Assembly: GCF_014195485.1 (NCBI RefSeq)
Contig: NZ_JACIBU010000001.1
Location: forward strand, 1,612,001-1,676,000
Direction: 5' to 3'
Source: Modestobacter versicolor
GTDB taxonomy: Bacteria > Actinomycetota > Actinomycetes > Mycobacteriales > Geodermatophilaceae
Length of the DNA stretch: 64,000 bases
The translations under genes and the position numbers were made by a program. The notes under the pieces are model-generated. The model saw only the letters and a list, made by a program, of their open reading frames with translations. It ran no database searches and was not told where the DNA came from. Position 1 is the first letter of the stretch. Every line of letters starts with the position of its first letter. Shown here piece by piece: positions 9,568-19,377 of the stretch.

Positions 9568-11199
9568 ATGGCAACCCGGCTCGCAACGGTGCGGACCTCC
9601 AGCAGGCCGCAGGTCTCCCCCGGACAGGCGCCCGCGGAGTGGTGGCGCACGGCCGTCGTCTACCAGGTCTACCTGCGCTCGTTCGCCGACGGCAACGGCG
9701 ACGGCATCGGTGACCTGGCCGGCCTGCGCTCCCGGCTGCCGTACCTGTCCTGGCTCGGCGTCGACGCGCTGTGGATCAACCCGCACTACCCCTCGGGCGG
9801 GGCCGACGGCGGCTACGACATCGTCGACTACCGCTCCGTCGACCCGGACTACGGCGACGTCGCCGACATCGAGGCCCTCGTCGCCGACGCCCGCCAGCTC
9901 GGGCTGCGGGTGATCCTGGACGTCGTCCCGAACCACTCCTCGGACCAGCACCCGTGGTTCCAGGCCGCGCTCGCCGACCCCGACTCCGCCGAGGCCGGCC
10001 GGTACCACTTCGCGCCGCCGTCGGAGGAGCCGCCGAACAACTGGCAGTCGCTGTTCGGTGGCCCGGCCTGGTCGCGGACGCCGGACGGCCGCTGGTACCT
10101 GCACCTGTTCGCCCCCGAGCAGCCCGACCTGAACTGGCGCGACCCCGCCGTCGCCGAGGACTTCGACCGGACCCTGCGCTTCTGGCTGGACCGCGGCGTC
10201 AGCGGCTTCCGGGTCGATGTCGCCTACGGCCTGTTCAAGGACGCCGAGCTGCGCGACAACCCGGGCGCCTACTCCCCCACCCTGTTCGGGCACGGCCCGG
10301 AGCAGGCGATGACCTGGAACCAGCCCGAGGTGCACGACGTCTGGCGCCGCTGGCGGTCGATCTGCGACGAGTATCCCGACACGATGCTCGTCGGCGAGGT
10401 CTGCCTGGCCGACCTGCAGGAGGTCGCGCTGTACTCCCGGCCCGACGAGATGCACCAGTCGTTCTCCTTCCGGCTGCTGAAGTCGTCGTGGTCCGTGGAC
10501 GCCTTCGCCGACGGCGTGCAGTCCGCGCTGGACGCGTTCAGCTCGGTCGGCGCCCCGGTCTCCTGGGTGCTGGGCAACCACGACAAGGACCGGCAGGTCA
10601 GCCGGTTCGGCGGCGGCGAACTCGGTACCGCCCGGGCGCGGGCCGCGGCCCTGCTGATGCTGGCGCTGCCCGGGTCGCCGTACCTGTACGCCGGCGAGGA
10701 GCTCGGGCTGCCGCAGGCGGTCGTGCCCGACGAGGCCAAGCTCGACCCGATCTTCCACCGCAGCGGCGGTGCCCGGGCGGGCCGTGACGGCTGCCGGGTG
10801 CCGATGCCGTGGAACGACTCCGACGGCGTCGGCTTCTCCCCCGACGGTGCGGCCGAGCCGTGGCTCCCGATCCCCGCCGAGTGGGACCGGTTCGCGGTCT
10901 CCCGGCAGACCCGGGACGGCGGCTCGATGCTCACCCTCTACCGGCGGGCGCTGGCCCTGCGGTCGGCGCACCCGGCGCTGGGCTCGGCCGCGGCCACCGT
11001 GGGCACCCGCGGGGACGTGCTCACCGTGCGCTGCGCCACCGAGGAGGAGACGGTGCGCTGCGTGGTCAACATGGGCGCCGAGACGGTTCTGGTGCGCAAC
11101 CCCGGGTCGGTGCTGCTCGCCTCGAGCACCTCGGTGAAGGCATCGGCCCGCAGCGTCGCCCTGCCGCCGAACACCGCTGTCTGGCTCCTCGAGGACTGA
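9568..11199 (+). CDS. GH13 alpha-glucosidase / oligo-1,6-glucosidase-like
   Basis: The 543-residue enzyme starts with the GH13 (beta/alpha)8 barrel (WWRTAVVYQVYLRSFAD). Conserved regions are visible: DVVPNHSS (region I), GFRVDVAYG with nucleophile Asp217, VGEVCLAD with acid/base Glu277 and GNHDKDR with Asp339. A C-terminal beta-sandwich ends the protein. It should release glucose from alpha-glucosides in the cytoplasm, as no signal peptide is present. Whether it prefers maltose, isomaltose or sucrose cannot be read here. It is monocistronic, with a 168-base gap before it. Confidence 0.9.
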   Translation: MATRLATVRTSSRPQVSPGQAPAEWWRTAVVYQVYLRSFADGNGDGIGDLAGLRSRLPYLSWLGVDALWINPHYPSGGADGGYDIVDYRSVDPDYGDVADIEALVADARQLGLRVILDVVPNHSSDQHPWFQAALADPDSAEAGRYHFAPPSEEPPNNWQSLFGGPAWSRTPDGRWYLHLFAPEQPDLNWRDPAVAEDFDRTLRFWLDRGVSGFRVDVAYGLFKDAELRDNPGAYSPTLFGHGPEQAMTWNQPEVHDVWRRWRSICDEYPDTMLVGEVCLADLQEVALYSRPDEMHQSFSFRLLKSSWSVDAFADGVQSALDAFSSVGAPVSWVLGNHDKDRQVSRFGGGELGTARARAAALLMLALPGSPYLYAGEELGLPQAVVPDEAKLDPIFHRSGGARAGRDGCRVPMPWNDSDGVGFSPDGAAEPWLPIPAEWDRFAVSRQTRDGGSMLTLYRRALALRSAHPALGSAAATVGTRGDVLTVRCATEEETVRCVVNMGAETVLVRNPGSVLLASSTSVKASARSVALPPNTAVWLLED

Positions 11200-11211
11200 G
11201 CGGACGGCGGC

Positions 11212-12885
11212 TCAGTCGCGCGGGGGCAGCACCGGCACCCGCAGGTGCGAGTCGAAGCGGCCGCCGGTGTGCACGGTCGTGCGGCCCGAGTTCACCGTCT
11301 CGGCGTGCCGGGCGTAGGTGAGCGGCTCGCGGTAGCGCATGACGTCGGTGCCCTGCACGACCAGCAGCAGCCGCTCCCCCGCGTCGAACCGGGTGCCCGA
11401 GGGCAGCACCTCGATGTCGAGCCGGGTCGGCTCACCCGGCGTCACCGGCAGCAGCCGCCGATGGGCCAGCACCGGCAGGAAGTCCGTCGACCGCTCGTCG
11501 TCCCGCTCCCGGTGCGAGGCCCGCTGCCAGCCCACCGCGACCGGGCCGTCCTCGAACTGGCCGTAGTAGGGGAAGCCGACCTGCCGGCCGTCGGCGTCCA
11601 GCTTGAACAGCGCCACGAAGACGTCGACGTCCTCGGCGCCGTCGGTGGAGACCCACAGGGTGGCGGTGGTGTGCCCGACCAGCTCCACCCGCTCCGGAAA
11701 GGTGATCGAGAAGGTGGCCCGGCGGGGCGCCAGGCCGGAGCCCAGGCTGTCGTAGCCGACCTCGGCGACCGCCTGCACCGGCGCCCAGCCCAGCGAGCCG
11801 TTGGCCGCGTCCAGGTGCAGCGGCCGGTGCTCGACGTCCTCCAGCGGCCACTGCTCGCGGTCGCGCCAGGTGCCCTGGTAGTAGGACTCCCGCACCTCCG
11901 CGCGCACCCGCGGCCACGACTCCAGGCCGGTGTCCCGGCCGAGCAGGAAGTGGTCGAAGAACGCCCGCTGGCGCTCGACGTTCTCGGGCTCGTAGTAGTA
12001 GGCCCACTTCTTGCGGCCGTGGACGTCGAGCCACTTGTGCTCCGACGACATCCGCCGGAAGCCCTCCAGCGTGCCGCGGGTGTGCAGCCCCTGGTCGGCC
12101 CAGCTGGCGACGACGAACGTCGGCACCCGGATCGCCTCCAGGTCCGCGGACTTGCTGGCCCAGAAGTCGTCGAAGAACGGGTGCGCGGCGGTCTCCGCCT
12201 CAAGGTCCTCGATCTCGGTGGTGCTCGCCCCCCACCGCTCCCAGATGTAGGGCCAGAACGAGGTCTCCGGGATCCCGCCGTGCCGGGCCACCTCGCGGTA
12301 GGTGTCGTTCCACCCCTCCCACGGGTTGATCGCGGCCAGGTGCGGCGGGTTCAGCTCGGCGACCCGCCACTGCAGGCTCGTCAGGTACGACACCCCCGAC
12401 AGCCCCACCTTGCCGGCGCTCCACGGCTGGGTGCCGGCCCACTCGACGACGTCAGCGAAGGCCCGCGCCTCCTCCGGCGAGTGGTAGGTGGCCCGGCCCT
12501 CCGAGTACCAGGTGCCCGGGACGTCGGCCAGCACGATCGCGTAACCGTGCGGCACCCAGTACTCGGGGTCGGGCGCCTCGAACGTCGTCAGGTCCGAGGT
12601 CCACTCCGGCCGCACGCCGCTGGCCGGGTAGATCTGCCCGATCGGCGCCGGGTTGTGCTTGCCGTAGGGCGACCAGCTCACCAGCGGCGCGGCCGGGACG
12701 TCGGTGTCCGGCCGGTACACGTCGACGTAGAGCACGTGCCCCTCGTCGCCGAACGGGACGGCGATGTCCTTCTCGACCACCATCCCCGGCCGGTTCTCGA
12801 ACCGGTGCTCGGGCGGCCGCCCGGCGCGCGACTCGGGCGTGCTGCGCGGGCCGCGGAACAGGTACTCGGTCGTCGGCCGGTCCAT
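11212..12885 (-). CDS. CocE/NonD-family alpha/beta hydrolase
   Basis: The 557-residue enzyme has the CocE architecture: an alpha/beta-hydrolase core with catalytic Ser166 in GLSGVSYL, an oxyanion-site Tyr in SWSPYGKHN and a C-terminal jelly-roll like that of X-Pro dipeptidyl peptidases. Such enzymes cleave esters or amides, and the substrate is unknown. The ATG at 12885 follows GGAGGG by four bases. An alternative GTG at 12924 overlaps the SDR stop as GTGA and would add 13 residues. It is the second gene of an SDR-hydrolase operon. Confidence 0.87.
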   Translation of the reverse strand: MDRPTTEYLFRGPRSTPESRAGRPPEHRFENRPGMVVEKDIAVPFGDEGHVLYVDVYRPDTDVPAAPLVSWSPYGKHNPAPIGQIYPASGVRPEWTSDLTTFEAPDPEYWVPHGYAIVLADVPGTWYSEGRATYHSPEEARAFADVVEWAGTQPWSAGKVGLSGVSYLTSLQWRVAELNPPHLAAINPWEGWNDTYREVARHGGIPETSFWPYIWERWGASTTEIEDLEAETAAHPFFDDFWASKSADLEAIRVPTFVVASWADQGLHTRGTLEGFRRMSSEHKWLDVHGRKKWAYYYEPENVERQRAFFDHFLLGRDTGLESWPRVRAEVRESYYQGTWRDREQWPLEDVEHRPLHLDAANGSLGWAPVQAVAEVGYDSLGSGLAPRRATFSITFPERVELVGHTTATLWVSTDGAEDVDVFVALFKLDADGRQVGFPYYGQFEDGPVAVGWQRASHRERDDERSTDFLPVLAHRRLLPVTPGEPTRLDIEVLPSGTRFDAGERLLLVVQGTDVMRYREPLTYARHAETVNSGRTTVHTGGRFDSHLRVPVLPPRD

Positions 12886-12920
12886 GACGCCCTCCGGGGT
12901 CGGGTGCGGTGGGGAGGTGG

Positions 12921-13697
12921 TCACGCCTGGAGCTGCCCGCCGTCGATGATGATCGTCTGGCCGGTGACGAACCCGGACTCCGGGGCGGCGAGCCAGAGCA
13001 GGGCGCTGACCAGGTCACCCGGCACCATGCCGCGCTGGATGAACCGGCCCTGCGCGGCGCGCTGCAGGTACTCCGGCGGGTTCATCGCGATGGCGGCCGG
13101 GGTCTCGACCAGGCCGGGGGCCAGCGCGTTCACGGTGATGCCGTCCGGGCCGAGCTCGCGGGCGGCGACCCGGGTGATCCCGTCGACGGCGGCCTTGCTG
13201 GCCACGTAGTGCACGAAGCCGGCGACGCCGTTGTAGACGGTGCTGGAGGCCATGTTGACGATCCGCCCGCCGCCGCGGGCGCGCATGGCCGGCACCACCG
13301 CCTTGATCGCCTGCCAGGTGCCCCGCGCGTTCACGGTCATCACCTGGTCCCAGACGTCGTTGGTCACCTCGGTCATCGGCCGCTTGGCGCCCAGGTCCAT
13401 GAAGATGCCGGCGTTGTTGACGAGCACGTCCACACCACCGGAGGTCGCCGTCGCGTGCTCGACGAGGGCGGCCAGGTCGTCGTCGGAGGTGATGTCCGCG
13501 GGCACGAAGCTGACCCGGCCACCGCCGACAGCGGTCACCTCGGCGGCCAGCTCCTCCCCCGCCGCGCTGCTCCGGTGCAGGTCGGAGGCGACGACGTCGG
13601 CGCCGGTGGCGGCGAAGGCGCGCACGAAGTCACCGCCCATGCCCCCGGTCGCGCCGGTGACGATGACGGAGCGGGACGACGGGGCGGGGGTGGTCAT
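12921..13697 (-). CDS. SDR-family NAD(P)-dependent oxidoreductase
   Basis: The 258-residue classical short-chain dehydrogenase has the cofactor motif TGATGGMG at 14-21, NNAG at 94-97 and a catalytic set of Ser151/152, Tyr164 and Lys168. The C-terminus ends IIIDGGQ as usual. It probably interconverts an alcohol and a ketone. It is first in an operon with the CocE hydrolase (the frames touch at 12921-12924). Together with the nearby monooxygenase-esterase cluster it could serve alcohol/ketone catabolism, which is an inference from proximity. Confidence 0.9.
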   Translation of the reverse strand: MTTPAPSSRSVIVTGATGGMGGDFVRAFAATGADVVASDLHRSSAAGEELAAEVTAVGGGRVSFVPADITSDDDLAALVEHATATSGGVDVLVNNAGIFMDLGAKRPMTEVTNDVWDQVMTVNARGTWQAIKAVVPAMRARGGGRIVNMASSTVYNGVAGFVHYVASKAAVDGITRVAARELGPDGITVNALAPGLVETPAAIAMNPPEYLQRAAQGRFIQRGMVPGDLVSALLWLAAPESGFVTGQTIIIDGGQLQA

Positions 13698-13883
13698 GAG
13701 AGCGGGGATCTCCTCGTGGGCGGTGGGACGAGGTGTCCCACGTCACGCGGGAACCGCAGCAAGTGAACGCCCGTCGCCGAGGCGGGCCAACGGCGGAATG
13801 ACGTACGGCCCGGAGGTCGAACGCCTCGACCGCTTCCCGACCACCCGCTCAGCCGACCGGGCGTCGCCATCGGCGCGCTCTGC

Positions 13884-14867
13884 TCACCAGGTCGGCTGCT
13901 CGCCCAGCGTGTGGGCAGCCTCGGCGATGTCGCTCGCCGTCAGCGTCATCACCTCGGCCCGGTCGAGCGCATCCACGCTCCGGCCCGTGCCGCGCGCCAG
14001 CCGCAGCGCCTGGCGGTTGAGCGCCTGCTCGAACAGCGTGCGCGCGAAGCGCGCGTTGCCGGACTCCTGGTCGGAGTTCAGGTTCGCGAGGGTGCGGCGG
14101 AGCGTCGCCTCGGCGTCGGGTTCGAGCACGTACTCGTGCTGGGCCACGATGGTGGCGAAGATGGCCTGGAGCTCATCCGTCGAGTAGTCGGGGAACTGGA
14201 TCTCACGGGCGAACCGCGAGCGGAGGCCGGGGTTCGAGAGCAGGAACTGCTCCATCAGGTCGGGATAGCCGGGCACGATCACCACCAGGCGGTGGCGGTT
14301 GTCCTCCATGCGCTTGAGCAGGACCTCGATGGCCTCGGGCCCGAAGTCCATCCGGCCGTCGCCCTCCGGGGACAGCGAGTAGGCCTCGTCGATGAACAGG
14401 ACGCCGTCGAGTGCCCGGCGGATGACGCGGTCGGTCTTGATCGCGGTCGAGCCGACGTACTGCCCGACCAGCGCGGCCCGGTCGACCTCCACCAGGTGGC
14501 CCTTCTGCAGCAACCCGACCGCCCGGTACATCTCGGCCAGGAGCCGCGCCACCGTGGTCTTGCCCGTGCCGGGGTTGCCGAGGAACACGAGGTGCTGGGA
14601 CGTCGCGACCTCGGGCAGGCCGTGCGACTTGCGACGGGCCTGCACCTGCAGGAAGGCCACGAGCCCCTGCACCTGCTCCTTGACCGCCGCCAGCCCGATG
14701 AGCTCATCGAGCTCCGCCTGCACCTCCGCCAGCGGCCGGGCGGGACCCGGGCGGCCGCCGAAGAGGTCGCTCACCAGGTCGTCGACGCGACCGGGCCGCG
14801 GGAGCTGATCGCTCAGGCGCCCGACGGTCTCCCGGAGGTCGTCCAGCGGCCTGCGGTTGGACGCCAT
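13884..14867 (-). CDS. CbbX/SpoVK-type AAA+ ATPase
   Basis: The 327-residue protein has an N-terminal helix pair ([15 protein letters not shown]), Walker A GNPGTGKT at 97-104, Walker [10 protein letters not shown] with Asp160/Glu161, an Arg-finger region ([11 protein letters not shown]) and a helical lid. This is the single-ring AAA+ type found in CbbX (Rubisco activase) and in the C-terminal half of type VII secretion EccA proteins. No Rubisco or ESX genes are nearby, so the client is unknown. The ATG at 14867 aligns with the family start; an upstream in-frame start would add an unlikely 11 residues. Confidence 0.85.
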   Translation of the reverse strand: MASNRRPLDDLRETVGRLSDQLPRPGRVDDLVSDLFGGRPGPARPLAEVQAELDELIGLAAVKEQVQGLVAFLQVQARRKSHGLPEVATSQHLVFLGNPGTGKTTVARLLAEMYRAVGLLQKGHLVEVDRAALVGQYVGSTAIKTDRVIRRALDGVLFIDEAYSLSPEGDGRMDFGPEAIEVLLKRMEDNRHRLVVIVPGYPDLMEQFLLSNPGLRSRFAREIQFPDYSTDELQAIFATIVAQHEYVLEPDAEATLRRTLANLNSDQESGNARFARTLFEQALNRQALRLARGTGRSVDALDRAEVMTLTASDIAEAAHTLGEQPTW

Positions 14868-14961
14868 GCCGCGAGCGTAGGCGCGCCAGGGGCAGGCCAC
14901 CTGGTCGGCGGCGACATGGCGGTCTGGTCAGGCGAGCTCGATGAGCACTGGTGGCCGACGG

Positions 14962-16641
14962 TCACGTGCGGGTGACGGGTCCGGACGAGCCGGCACCCGT
15001 GCGGGCGGGCGCGAAGACGAAGCCGTCGTAGCCGTTCGCGGCCATCTCGTGGAGGTGCTGGTGGTACTGCGGTCCACCGATGTAGACGACGAACTCACGC
15101 GGCTTGCCCGGGATGTTCGCACCGGTGAACCACGAGTCGGTCTGCGGGTACAGCGTGCGGTTGGCGCGCGCCTGGACCTCGGCGCCCCATGCCGCCTCCG
15201 CCTCGGGCACCGGTTCGATGGTCGCCAGGCCGTGCTCCCGCATGTGGCCGATGCAGGTGGCGATCCAGTCGCCCTGGGACTCCGTGCCGAAGAACTGGTG
15301 GAACATCACCGAGGGCGACTCCGGGCCGTGGAACATGAACAGGTTCGGGAAGCCCACGACGCTCAGGCCGAGGTAGGTGCGGCTGCCCGTCGCCCACTTG
15401 TCCTCGAGCGCCAGCCCGTCCCGCCCGACCGGGTTGATCCGGCGCAGGGCCCCGGTGATCGCGTCGTAGCCCGTGGCCAGCACGAGGACGTCCAGCGGGT
15501 ACTCGCCCGTCGCCGTCCGGACGCCGTCCGCGGTGAACGTCTCGATCGGCTCCGTCCGCAGGTCGACGAGGGTGACGTCGTCCCGGTTGTAGGTCTCGAA
15601 GTAGCCCTCGTCCATGACCTGGCGCTTGGTGGCGAAGTAGTAGTCGGGCATCAGCTTCGCGGCGACCTCCGGGTCCGTCACGGTCTCCCGGATCTTCGCC
15701 CGGACGAAGTCGGCGACGTAGCCGTTGGCCACCGGGTCGGTGAGCAGGTCGCGGTAGCACTCGCGCAGGGCCAGCCCGCCCTGCTGCCAGGCCTCCTCGA
15801 ACACCTGCAGCCGCTCCTCCTCGGAGTCCTCGTGGACCGAACGGGTGGAGGGCACCATCGACAGCGGCCTGCCGTACTCCTTGATCTGGCGGCGCACCTC
15901 CGCCCAGTTCTCCTTGCTGTCGCGCACCAGGTCGGCGTCGAGGGGCTGGTTGCGGGCGGGTAGGGCGAACTGCGGGGTGCGCTGGAAGACGGTCAGGTGG
16001 TCGGCCTCGCGGGCGACGTGCGGGATGACCTGCACACCCGAGGAGCCGGTGCCGATGACGCCGACCCGCTTGCCGGCGAACTCGACCTGCTCCTCCTGCG
16101 GCCAGTTCCCGGTGTGGAAGACCTCGCCGGCGAACGCGTCGAGGCCCGGGATGTCCGGCTTGTTGGGGGCGGAGAGGGTGCCGACCGCGGCGATCAGGAA
16201 CTGGGCGCTGATCCGCTCGCCGTCACTGGTCTCGACCGACCACCGCTGCGCCGCCTCGTCGAACCGGGCCGACTGCACGGTGGTGTGGAGCTGGATGTCG
16301 CGGCGGAGGTCGAACGTGTCCGCCACGTGGTTGAGGTAGCTCAGCACGGCCGGCTGGTCGGGCTGCCGCTCGACCCAGTCCCACGCGCGCACGAGCTCCT
16401 CGGAGAACGTGTAGCAGTAGAACGGACCCCCGGGGTAGTCGACCCGGGCACCGGGATAGCGGTTCCACCACCACGTGCCGCCGACCTCGCCCGCCCGGTC
16501 GTAGACCCGTACGGACAGGCCCATCCCCCGCAGCCGGTGCAGGGCGTACATGCCGCTGACCCCGGCACCGATGACCAGCGCGTCGAGTTCCCGGACCGGC
16601 GCGGACCCGTCGTGCTCCGGTCGGCTCTGACCGTCTGGCAT
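14962..16641 (-). CDS. Flavin-containing Baeyer-Villiger monooxygenase 1
   Basis: The 559-residue protein has two Rossmann motifs: GAGVSG at 25-30 for FAD and GTGSSG at 197-202 for NADPH. Between them is the Baeyer-Villiger fingerprint FAGEVFHTGNWP, residues 170-181. GGTWWWNRYPGARVD near residue 54 is also typical. It should insert oxygen next to a ketone to give an ester or lactone, using NADPH and O2. A GGGAG ribosome site precedes the ATG. It lies 40 bases after a second, related monooxygenase, probably in the same operon with an esterase. Confidence 0.9.
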   Translation of the reverse strand: MPDGQSRPEHDGSAPVRELDALVIGAGVSGMYALHRLRGMGLSVRVYDRAGEVGGTWWWNRYPGARVDYPGGPFYCYTFSEELVRAWDWVERQPDQPAVLSYLNHVADTFDLRRDIQLHTTVQSARFDEAAQRWSVETSDGERISAQFLIAAVGTLSAPNKPDIPGLDAFAGEVFHTGNWPQEEQVEFAGKRVGVIGTGSSGVQVIPHVAREADHLTVFQRTPQFALPARNQPLDADLVRDSKENWAEVRRQIKEYGRPLSMVPSTRSVHEDSEEERLQVFEEAWQQGGLALRECYRDLLTDPVANGYVADFVRAKIRETVTDPEVAAKLMPDYYFATKRQVMDEGYFETYNRDDVTLVDLRTEPIETFTADGVRTATGEYPLDVLVLATGYDAITGALRRINPVGRDGLALEDKWATGSRTYLGLSVVGFPNLFMFHGPESPSVMFHQFFGTESQGDWIATCIGHMREHGLATIEPVPEAEAAWGAEVQARANRTLYPQTDSWFTGANIPGKPREFVVYIGGPQYHQHLHEMAANGYDGFVFAPARTGAGSSGPVTRT

Positions 16642-16681
16642 GCACTGCTCCCTGTCGTGGCGCTGGGTGTTCTCTGGACCC

Positions 16682-18286
16682 TCAGCTCGAGCGGAAGCCC
16701 GCGTAGCCGCGTGCTGCGACGTCCTCGCAGCGCTGGCGGTAGTCGACGATCCCGCCCACGTACGGCATGAAGACCCGCGGTTTCCCCGGGACGTTGGCCC
16801 CGAGGTACCACGAGTTCGCCTCGGGGTAGAGGGTCCTCGCCGCGGTCGCGTTCACGTGCTCGACCCAGGCCTGCTCGGCGTCCGCGCACGCCTCGATGAG
16901 GGTGTGGCCTTCAGACCGCAGGTGCTGCAGGCACGCGACGATCCAGTCGACGTGCTGCTCGATCGACACCACCATGTTGCTCATCACCGACGGGCTGCCG
17001 GCGCCGGCGACCACGAACATGTTGGGGAAGCCCTCGGTCGCCAGCCCCAGGTAGGTCACCGGTCCGGCCGCCCACTTGTCGCGCAGCTCCCGGCCGCCGA
17101 CGCCACGGATGTCCATCCGCAGCAGCGGGCCGGTCATCGCGTCGAAGCCGGTGGCCAGCACGAGGACGTCGAGGTCGTGGGACGCCGCACCGGTCCGCAC
17201 GCCCGACGGGACGACCTCGACGATCGGGTCGGACCGGACGTCGACCAGCGTCACGTTGTCGCGGTTGAAGGACTCGTAGTAGTTCGTGTCGATGGGCGGC
17301 CGCTTGGTGCCGAACGGGTGGTCGACGGGGACCAGCAGCTCCGCCGTCCCCGGGTCGGTGACCGTCGCGCGGATCTTGGAGCGGATGAACTCCGCCGCCG
17401 TTTCGTTGGCCTGCCGGTCGGTGAGGATGTCGGCGAAGGCGCGCGTCATGCCCGCGCCACCGCGGTCCCAGCGAGCCTGGAACTCCCTGTCCCGGTCGGC
17501 GGCCGGCACCTCCAGCGCCGGCCGGCTGCTCAGCTCCGACAGCGGGAAGGCGAACCCGAAGAAGGTGTTCCGGGCCCGCCGGCGGTGCTCGGCGTACCCG
17601 GCCTTCACCTCGGCGAGCTCGTCCGGTGAGAGGGGGCGGTTGCCGGCGGGCACGCTGTAGTTCGGCGTCCGCTGGAACACCACCAGCTGCTCGGCCTGCT
17701 CGGCGATGACCGGGATGGCCTGGATGGCGGAGGAGCCGGTGCCGATGACCCCGACCCGTCGGCCGGCCAGGTCGACGCCCTCGGCGGGCCACTGCCCGGT
17801 GTGCAGGACCTCGCCGCGAAAGGTCTCCAGCCCGGGGAAATCGGGCACCTGCGCCGCGGACAGGCAGCCGACGGCCAGGACCAGGAACTGCGCCGTCGTC
17901 GTCCCGGCGTCGGTCTGCACGGTCCACCGGCCGGTCGCGGCGTCGAACGAGGCGGCGTCGACCCGCGTGCCGAAGGCGATGTGCCGGCGCAGGTCGAACC
18001 GGTCGGCGACGTGCTCGAGGTAGCGCAGGAGCTCCGGCTGGGCGGCGTACCGCTCGGTCCAGTCCCACTGCTGCTGGAGGTCGTCGTCGAAGGAGTAGGA
18101 GTAGTCGACGCTCTCGACGTCGCACCGCGCGCCGGGGTAGCGGTTCCAGTACCAGGTGCCGCCGACGCCGTCCCCGGCCTCGAACCCCTGGACGGTGAGA
18201 CCGGCCTCGGTGAGGCGGTGCAGTGCGTAGAGGCCGGCGATCCCGGCACCGACGACGACGGCGTCGACGTGGCCTGGCTGCGTCAT
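16682..18286 (-). CDS. Flavin-containing Baeyer-Villiger monooxygenase 2
   Basis: The 534-residue paralogue of the downstream enzyme carries GAGIAG near the N-terminus, GGTWYWNRYPGARCD, the fingerprint FRGEVLHTGQWP and GTGSSA as the NADPH motif. The ATG at 18286 overlaps the stop of the esterase gene by four bases, so translation is probably coupled. Two non-identical monooxygenases in tandem suggest different substrate ranges or successive steps. The N-terminal frame continues upstream, but that part is antisense-like and lacks family similarity. Confidence 0.9.
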   Translation of the reverse strand: MTQPGHVDAVVVGAGIAGLYALHRLTEAGLTVQGFEAGDGVGGTWYWNRYPGARCDVESVDYSYSFDDDLQQQWDWTERYAAQPELLRYLEHVADRFDLRRHIAFGTRVDAASFDAATGRWTVQTDAGTTTAQFLVLAVGCLSAAQVPDFPGLETFRGEVLHTGQWPAEGVDLAGRRVGVIGTGSSAIQAIPVIAEQAEQLVVFQRTPNYSVPAGNRPLSPDELAEVKAGYAEHRRRARNTFFGFAFPLSELSSRPALEVPAADRDREFQARWDRGGAGMTRAFADILTDRQANETAAEFIRSKIRATVTDPGTAELLVPVDHPFGTKRPPIDTNYYESFNRDNVTLVDVRSDPIVEVVPSGVRTGAASHDLDVLVLATGFDAMTGPLLRMDIRGVGGRELRDKWAAGPVTYLGLATEGFPNMFVVAGAGSPSVMSNMVVSIEQHVDWIVACLQHLRSEGHTLIEACADAEQAWVEHVNATAARTLYPEANSWYLGANVPGKPRVFMPYVGGIVDYRQRCEDVAARGYAGFRSS

Positions 18287-19260
18287 CGGGAACTCCCCGT
18301 TGCGTCTGCGGCTCTCTCCAACTCGGCGACGATCTGGTCCATGGCGACCGCGCTGCCCGGCAGGGCGAGCATCGTGACGAAGCCGTGCATCTGGTCGGGG
18401 TGCTCGAGGAGGTCGACCTCGACACCGGCGTCCCGGAGTCGCCGGGCGTAGGCCAGGCCCTCGTCGAGCAGCGGGTCGTAGCCGGCGGTGATCAGCACGG
18501 TCGGCGGCATGCCCGCGAGGTCCTCGGTCTGCAGCGGCGACACGTCCGGGAGCCGGCGCGCTGCCGCGTCGGGCACGTACTGGTCCCAGGCCCACTCCAT
18601 CGCGCTCCGCGACACGAGCAGCTGGTTCGCCGGGTCGAGGTAGGAGGCGGTCGCGGTGTCGGCGTCCGCGACGGGGTAGACGAGGACCTGCATCGCGATG
18701 CCCGGGCCGCCCTGGTCCCGAGCCCGGCGGGCCGCGACCGTGGCGAGGTTGCCGCCGGCACTGTCGCCGAGCAGTACCAGCGGGGCATCGGCCTCCAGAC
18801 CGTGGGCCTCCCGTTGCTCGGCGGCCCACCGGACGACGGCGTCGGTGTCGAGGACCGCGGCCGGGTGGGGGTGCTCGGGGGCGAGCCGGTAGTCGACAGC
18901 AACGACGACGTAACCGCTGGCCGCGGCCAGGCGACGGGCGAAGGTGTCGGACTCGGCGATCGACCCGACGACCCAGGCGCCGCCGTGCAGGTAGACGGCC
19001 GTCCCCCGCGGCGGCTGCTCGGGCACGAAGACGCGGACGGGGACGGCGTGGCCGTCGTCGGCGGGGACCGTGAGGTCACGGACGTCGGCCATCGCCGGGC
19101 CCTCGCCGTTGAGCGCGATGCGGGCCGGCGCCAGAGCCCGCGCGTCCTCGGCAGTCCCCTCCTCCAGCGGGCGGCGTCCGGAGGCGGCCAACAGGTCGAG
19201 CACCTGCCGGCTCGCCGGGTCCAGCGGGGGCCTCGTCGACGTGCTCGTGTCGAGTGCCAT
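18283..19260 (-). CDS. HSL-family (type IV) esterase, alpha/beta hydrolase fold-3
   Basis: The 325-residue enzyme has the oxyanion motif HGGAW at 92-96, nucleophile Ser167 in GDSAGG, Asp262 in GYDPLLDEG and His292 in DQMHGF. That completes the triad of hormone-sensitive-lipase-like esterases. The ATG at 19260 follows GAGGGAG by six bases; a longer frame starts in the promoter region and is unlikely. It is first in the operon with two Baeyer-Villiger monooxygenases. Hydrolysis of the esters they form is the natural inferred role. Confidence 0.9.
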   Translation of the reverse strand: MALDTSTSTRPPLDPASRQVLDLLAASGRRPLEEGTAEDARALAPARIALNGEGPAMADVRDLTVPADDGHAVPVRVFVPEQPPRGTAVYLHGGAWVVGSIAESDTFARRLAAASGYVVVAVDYRLAPEHPHPAAVLDTDAVVRWAAEQREAHGLEADAPLVLLGDSAGGNLATVAARRARDQGGPGIAMQVLVYPVADADTATASYLDPANQLLVSRSAMEWAWDQYVPDAAARRLPDVSPLQTEDLAGMPPTVLITAGYDPLLDEGLAYARRLRDAGVEVDLLEHPDQMHGFVTMLALPGSAVAMDQIVAELERAADATGSSR

Positions 19261-19297
19261 CGACGCTCCCTCGCTCGGCCGTTCTGGCAGACGCCGT

Positions 19298-19313
19298 TGT
19301 TCGCATGCGAACA
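19298..19313. promoter_or_regulatory. Perfect 16-bp palindrome, probable MarR operator
   Basis: TGTTCGCATGCGAACA reads the same on both strands. It sits between the divergent esterase and MarR genes, where a MarR-family autorepressor would bind, and is in the usual size range for MarR sites. It overlaps the -10 region of the minus-strand promoter proposed next to it, so binding would block transcription of the esterase-monooxygenase operon. The site is seen directly; its binding partner is inferred. Confidence 0.75.
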
Positions 19314-19338
19314 TGGCCACGGTACCGAGCTGTGTCAA
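19310..19338 (-). promoter_or_regulatory. Candidate sigma-70-type promoter of the esterase-monooxygenase operon
   Basis: On the minus strand a perfect TTGACA (19338-19333) is followed after 17 bases by CATGTT (19315-19310), which matches three of six positions of the -10 consensus. Transcription would begin near 19303, inside the palindrome and about 40 bases before the esterase start codon. The -10 match is weak, so the call rests on the -35 box, the spacing and the overlap with the palindrome. Confidence 0.5.
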
Positions 19339-19377
19339 GGGTCACAGCCACTCGACAGCCGGAAGGACGCGCCTCTC

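Noticed and set aside
11245-13209. 654-codon plus-strand frame opposite the CocE hydrolase
   Set aside because: The minus strand encodes clear hydrolase motifs; the plus frame has none.
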